In this document: one piece after another, positions 6,017 through 8,881 of the stretch
Layout: each line of letters begins with the position of its first letter
How positions within the stretch are numbered: the stretch's first letter is position 1
Assembly: GCA_947593895.1 (NCBI GenBank)
Contig: CANQDY010000049.1
Location: forward strand, 1 to 8,881
Source of the DNA: an uncultured Bacilli bacterium
GTDB taxonomy: Bacteria; Bacillota_I; Bacilli_A; RFN20; CAG-449
Direction: 5' to 3'
Length of the DNA stretch: 8,881 nucleotides
The notes under the pieces: generated by a model
What the model was told of the DNA's origin: nothing
Seen by the model: only the letters and a program-made list of their open reading frames with translations
Database searches by the model: none
Position numbers and translations under genes: made by a program

Positions 6017-8722
6017 TTATGCTTTTTTTAAGACAATACTTGAGTTTGCTTTAAGATTTAATGAACTAACTGTTGAAGTTGATGAAGATAATCCATTTCC
6101 ATCAAGAACAACTTTATAATTTCCACCCAGATCATAGTTATCAATTTTATTTAATGAATGAATAACAAATAATTCTTCATTTTCATTAGTTACTTTGAAT
6201 GCAATAAGAGTTCCATCTGTTGAAGGGATAAATTTCATTTGTTCGTTAATCTTATCTCTTGATCCAAGTCTTAATAATGGATTATTGATTCTCATCTTAA
6301 TTAAATCTCTGACATAATTAAACATCTCGTTATTTGTAATTTTCAAATTATAATCCATCTTATTAACTTTATCTCCGGCATTATAAGAGTTATGAACTTG
6401 ATCGCCAACACCTGCGCTCTTTGTTCTTAAAAAATCTTCACCTTCTTGAATGAAAGTAATTCCTTGTCCAGTAAAAACAAATGCTTCACATTGTTTATAG
6501 GCATCAATTAAAACCCGATCTTTACCTAAAGTTTTATCTAACTGATCAAATAATGTGTAGTTATCATGACAAGATACATAGTTAATGACACTGTTTGGAT
6601 CAATCTTACTATTATTAAAGAATGTACCCTTTAAACCATTTTTAATCGAATTAGAAGAAGCAGTAATTGATCCACCATTCTGAACCCAGCCAAGGGAAGG
6701 ATTATTATCACCTTTTACACTATTTCTAATCTTATCGTTAAATGCCGCAACAATACCATCAATTCTTTCGATAGTATTTTGAGTTGTTTGTAAACTTGTA
6801 GAAAGTGTTGAAGTTCCACCAGTCCATGGCTCACCATAAATCATTACTTTATCATAAATTTTTGAACATTCTTTATAAACTTCTGACATAGTATCAATAT
6901 CGACTAATCCCATTAAATCGAAACGATATCCAGATAACTTATATTCACTCATCCAGAATTTACATGAATCAACGATAAACTTACGATACATGTAGTTTTC
7001 ACTAGCCATCTCATTTCCACACCCTGATCCGTTAGAATAACCAAATGAATTATCTAAGCGATGATAGTAACCAGGAACAATTTTTTCAAAGTTGGTATTA
7101 TCACTTCCAGCAGTATGATTATAAACAACATCCATATTAACCTGAATGTTATTTTTCAACATTGCTTTAACCATTGTTTTAAATTCTTTAATTCTAGTTA
7201 ATCCATTAGTTGGATCAGAAGAATATGAACCTTCCAAACAATTATAGTTTAATGGATCATAACCCCAGTTATATCCATCTGAATTTGATTCATCAATACT
7301 TGCAAAATCATAGAATGGTTGAATTTGAACATGACTTACACCCAATTCTTTAATATGGTCTAAACCAGTTTTGACGGTCACATTTTTTGAAGTATATGTA
7401 GTTCCTTCTTCTGCTAATCCTAAGAATTTTCCACGATTAGCTTCACTTACTCCGGAAGTTGAATCAATTGTCATATCACGTATGTGAATTTCATAAATTG
7501 AAGCATCGACATTACTATTATAATATTCTAGTGAAGGTCGTTTTACTTCATCCCATTTTAATTCATTATTAATTACATCAAAGTCAACAATCATACCAAT
7601 CTGACCATTAATTCCACATGATTTAGCGTATGGATCAACAACCTCTGTTGGTAAATTCTTGTTTGTTACCGTATATGTATAATATTTGCCATGCAAATAT
7701 TCATCAACTTGTACTGACCAAACTCCCTTTTCACCTTTAACCATATTAATTGTTTTTGTTGGTTTGTTAGTTGAAGAATAGGTACCTGATTCATATATGT
7801 TTAATTTGACATCGCTTGAAATTGGTGCCCATAATTTAAAGGTTGTAGTAGTTTTTAAATCGTTAAAGGTTACCCCTAAATCATCACCATCATAATTATA
7901 CATTTCATTAAAAGCAGCAGTACTATAGTAGTTATATAAAATTAAATTTGATTCACCGATATTATCATCACTGAATGTATATTTTACTTTGTATTCCTTA
8001 TCAAAATCAAAAGTAAATCCCGTTGGGAAAGTAATATTGATCATTTTCCTTTGTTTAATTGCTTCAAATGTGCAATCAGTAATTTCAACATCGCCTTCAA
8101 ATAATTTAAGTTTTGATGAATCCACGTTTGCAATTTCGCAAGAAAGTTCAACTGTTGCAATAAAATTACCATCATCAGTCGTATTTTTGGTCAAGTAAGA
8201 TTTTAAAATCATTTCTTTTCCCATATCTTCTCTTGATTCAAAGAACATTTCTTTTCCTTGACCAACATAGATATCATAAATACCATCACTAGTTGTTGCT
8301 GGAATGTCGATTAAACGATCCTTTTCGATATCTTTCTCTAACCAAGAGTCCCCTCCACGACGGATGATAAAACCAATTTGTTGTGTATCACTTGCTACTG
8401 GAATATCGCAAATTACTCCATATGCATCATAATATGAAAATGAATATGCCTCGCCATTAAGACTTGTTGGAAGAGTTTGCCAAGACCAAACATCCCAATT
8501 AACATAATCTGAGGAAGTTCTAGTATAATGGATTCTGACTTTTGTTGTATCCGAAACTTCTCCACTCAACTTTGATTCATCAATATAAGCTCTGCCTTCA
8601 GACCAAGCAACTACTAAATCACCTGGATCATCACCAACAGGATTCTTATTTGTCTTTTTGTTACATGAAAATAAAGATGTAACCATTATCAAAGACAATA
8701 ACAATAATTTTGTTTTTTTCAT
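6017..8722 (-). CDS. pulA: Lipoprotein pullulanase (GH13_14) with CBM41 and CBM48
   Basis: Type I pullulanases hydrolyse alpha-1,6 branch links in pullulan, starch and glycogen fragments. This 901-residue protein starts with a lipoprotein signal (MKKTK, hydrophobic stretch, lipobox LFSC with Cys20), so it should be anchored outside the cytoplasmic membrane. In order: a CBM41 starch-binding domain (about 36-160) with the aromatic platform NWDVWSW (75-81); an all-beta domain (about 167-265); CBM48 (about 278-382); a GH13 barrel (about 407-817); and a C-terminal beta domain. Catalytic features are the pullulanase signature YNWGYDP (484-490), region I DVVYNH (531-536), GYRFDLMG (nucleophile Asp602), YGEPW (acid/base Glu631) and SCHDN (Asp720). 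All are intact. A longer reading from 8761 adds 13 residues, but AAGGGAG lies 6 nt before ATG 8720-8722 and the signal peptide starts there. It is a single-gene unit with its own terminator; no sugar transporter or regulator is adjacent. Confidence 0.96.
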   Translation of the reverse strand: MKKTKLLLLSLIMVTSLFSCNKKTNKNPVGDDPGDLVVAWSEGRAYIDESKLSGEVSDTTKVRIHYTRTSSDYVNWDVWSWQTLPTSLNGEAYSFSYYDAYGVICDIPVASDTQQIGFIIRRGGDSWLEKDIEKDRLIDIPATTSDGIYDIYVGQGKEMFFESREDMGKEMILKSYLTKNTTDDGNFIATVELSCEIANVDSSKLKLFEGDVEITDCTFEAIKQRKMINITFPTGFTFDFDKEYKVKYTFSDDNIGESNLILYNYYSTAAFNEMYNYDGDDLGVTFNDLKTTTTFKLWAPISSDVKLNIYESGTYSSTNKPTKTINMVKGEKGVWSVQVDEYLHGKYYTYTVTNKNLPTEVVDPYAKSCGINGQIGMIVDFDVINNELKWDEVKRPSLEYYNSNVDASIYEIHIRDMTIDSTSGVSEANRGKFLGLAEEGTTYTSKNVTVKTGLDHIKELGVSHVQIQPFYDFASIDESNSDGYNWGYDPLNYNCLEGSYSSDPTNGLTRIKEFKTMVKAMLKNNIQVNMDVVYNHTAGSDNTNFEKIVPGYYHRLDNSFGYSNGSGCGNEMASENYMYRKFIVDSCKFWMSEYKLSGYRFDLMGLVDIDTMSEVYKECSKIYDKVMIYGEPWTGGTSTLSTSLQTTQNTIERIDGIVAAFNDKIRNSVKGDNNPSLGWVQNGGSITASSNSIKNGLKGTFFNNSKIDPNSVINYVSCHDNYTLFDQLDKTLGKDRVLIDAYKQCEAFVFTGQGITFIQEGEDFLRTKSAGVGDQVHNSYNAGDKVNKMDYNLKITNNEMFNYVRDLIKMRINNPLLRLGSRDKINEQMKFIPSTDGTLIAFKVTNENEELFVIHSLNKIDNYDLGGNYKVVLDGNGLSSSTSTVSSLNLKANSSIVLKKA

Positions 8723-8728
8723 TTCTAT

Positions 8729-8735
8729 CTCCCTT
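8729..8735 (-). promoter_or_regulatory. Shine-Dalgarno that decides the pulA start
   Basis: AAGGGAG on the minus strand, 6 nt before ATG 8720-8722, fixes the start of the lipoprotein signal peptide and excludes the longer reading frame. Confidence 0.85.
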
Positions 8736-8760
8736 ATCTTTTTATATAACAATAATAACA

Positions 8761-8789
8761 TATTTTTTAAAAAATAATATATTATTTTT
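8761..8789. repeat. Two overlapping perfect A/T palindromes upstream of pulA
   Basis: A perfect 16-bp palindrome (TATTTTTT/AAAAAATA, 8761-8776) overlaps a perfect 20-bp palindrome (AAAAATAATA/TATTATTTTT, 8770-8789). They begin 38 bp upstream of the pulA start codon, where a promoter, operator or untranslated leader would be expected. Only A and T are involved, so chance or DNA-bending function cannot be excluded. No clear catabolite-repression (cre) or MalR-type operator is seen in 8723-8881, and no good -35/-10 pair on the minus strand. Confidence 0.45.
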
Positions 8790-8881
8790 AACGCCTATAT
8801 AAAATCTGTTAAGTGACAAAGTTATTGCAACGGAAGAAAGATATTGACAAAAAGACAATTTGATTATTTCCTTTTGATTGA

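Noticed and set aside
333..6019. Absence of TGA stop codons (three TAA, three TAG) as a hint of code change
   Set aside because: Six genes are too few, and all 19 tryptophans are TGG with full-length proteins, so the standard code fits.
7989..8198. 69-codon open frame on the plus strand
   Set aside because: Antisense to the intact pulA gene, with no ribosome site and no known motif.
8844..8849. Consensus -35 TTGACA on the plus strand near the right edge
   Set aside because: No matching -10 lies at the proper distance (17 bp on is TTTCCT), and any gene it served would be outside the window.

Overview
The window is AT-rich (roughly 30% G+C by eye, and far lower between genes). It reads cleanly with the standard bacterial code: all 19 tryptophans in the six proteins are TGG, and no gene is broken by TGA. 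Shine-Dalgarno sites are of the Bacillota type, one protein carries a lipobox, and the proteins resemble low-GC Bacillota families. The likely source is a low-GC member of the Bacilli, perhaps an uncultured gut lineage near Erysipelotrichales, RF39 or Acholeplasmatales. That placement is inference; no marker gene settles it. Every gene recognised lies on the minus strand, so transcription runs from high to low coordinates.

Right end (5965-8881): a 901-residue lipoprotein pullulanase (pulA; CBM41, an all-beta domain, CBM48, GH13_14 catalytic domain) with a strong Shine-Dalgarno and a clear intrinsic terminator just behind its stop codon. Next comes about 0.8 kb of extremely AT-rich DNA (5194-6016). 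It has no convincing gene, but it contains a small island of higher GC at about 5716-5790 and a repeated 13-mer near the next gene.

Middle (3234-5193): a tyrosine-phosphatase-like protein whose end overlaps the start of rarA (mgsA), the AAA+ clamp-loader-like ATPase of replication-fork maintenance. The two are probably translationally coupled.

Left half (333-3122): the most unusual part, a tight three-gene set. It encodes a COG0523/CobW-type metallochaperone GTPase with a three-copy Cys/His-rich tandem repeat, a second divergent CobW-like GTPase that lacks the CxCC metal motif and ends in a domain resembling the DUF1980 (YcgQ-type) family, and a DNA-methyltransferase-like protein whose catalytic motif IV (SPPY) has become SSLIY and whose motif I has lost a glycine. 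Gaps are 1 and 5 nt, so the three are probably co-translated. Metal allocation is the natural reading of the first two genes. What an apparently inactive methyltransferase does beside them is the open question and the best candidate for something undescribed. A tRNA-Arg(CCT) gene closes the left end.
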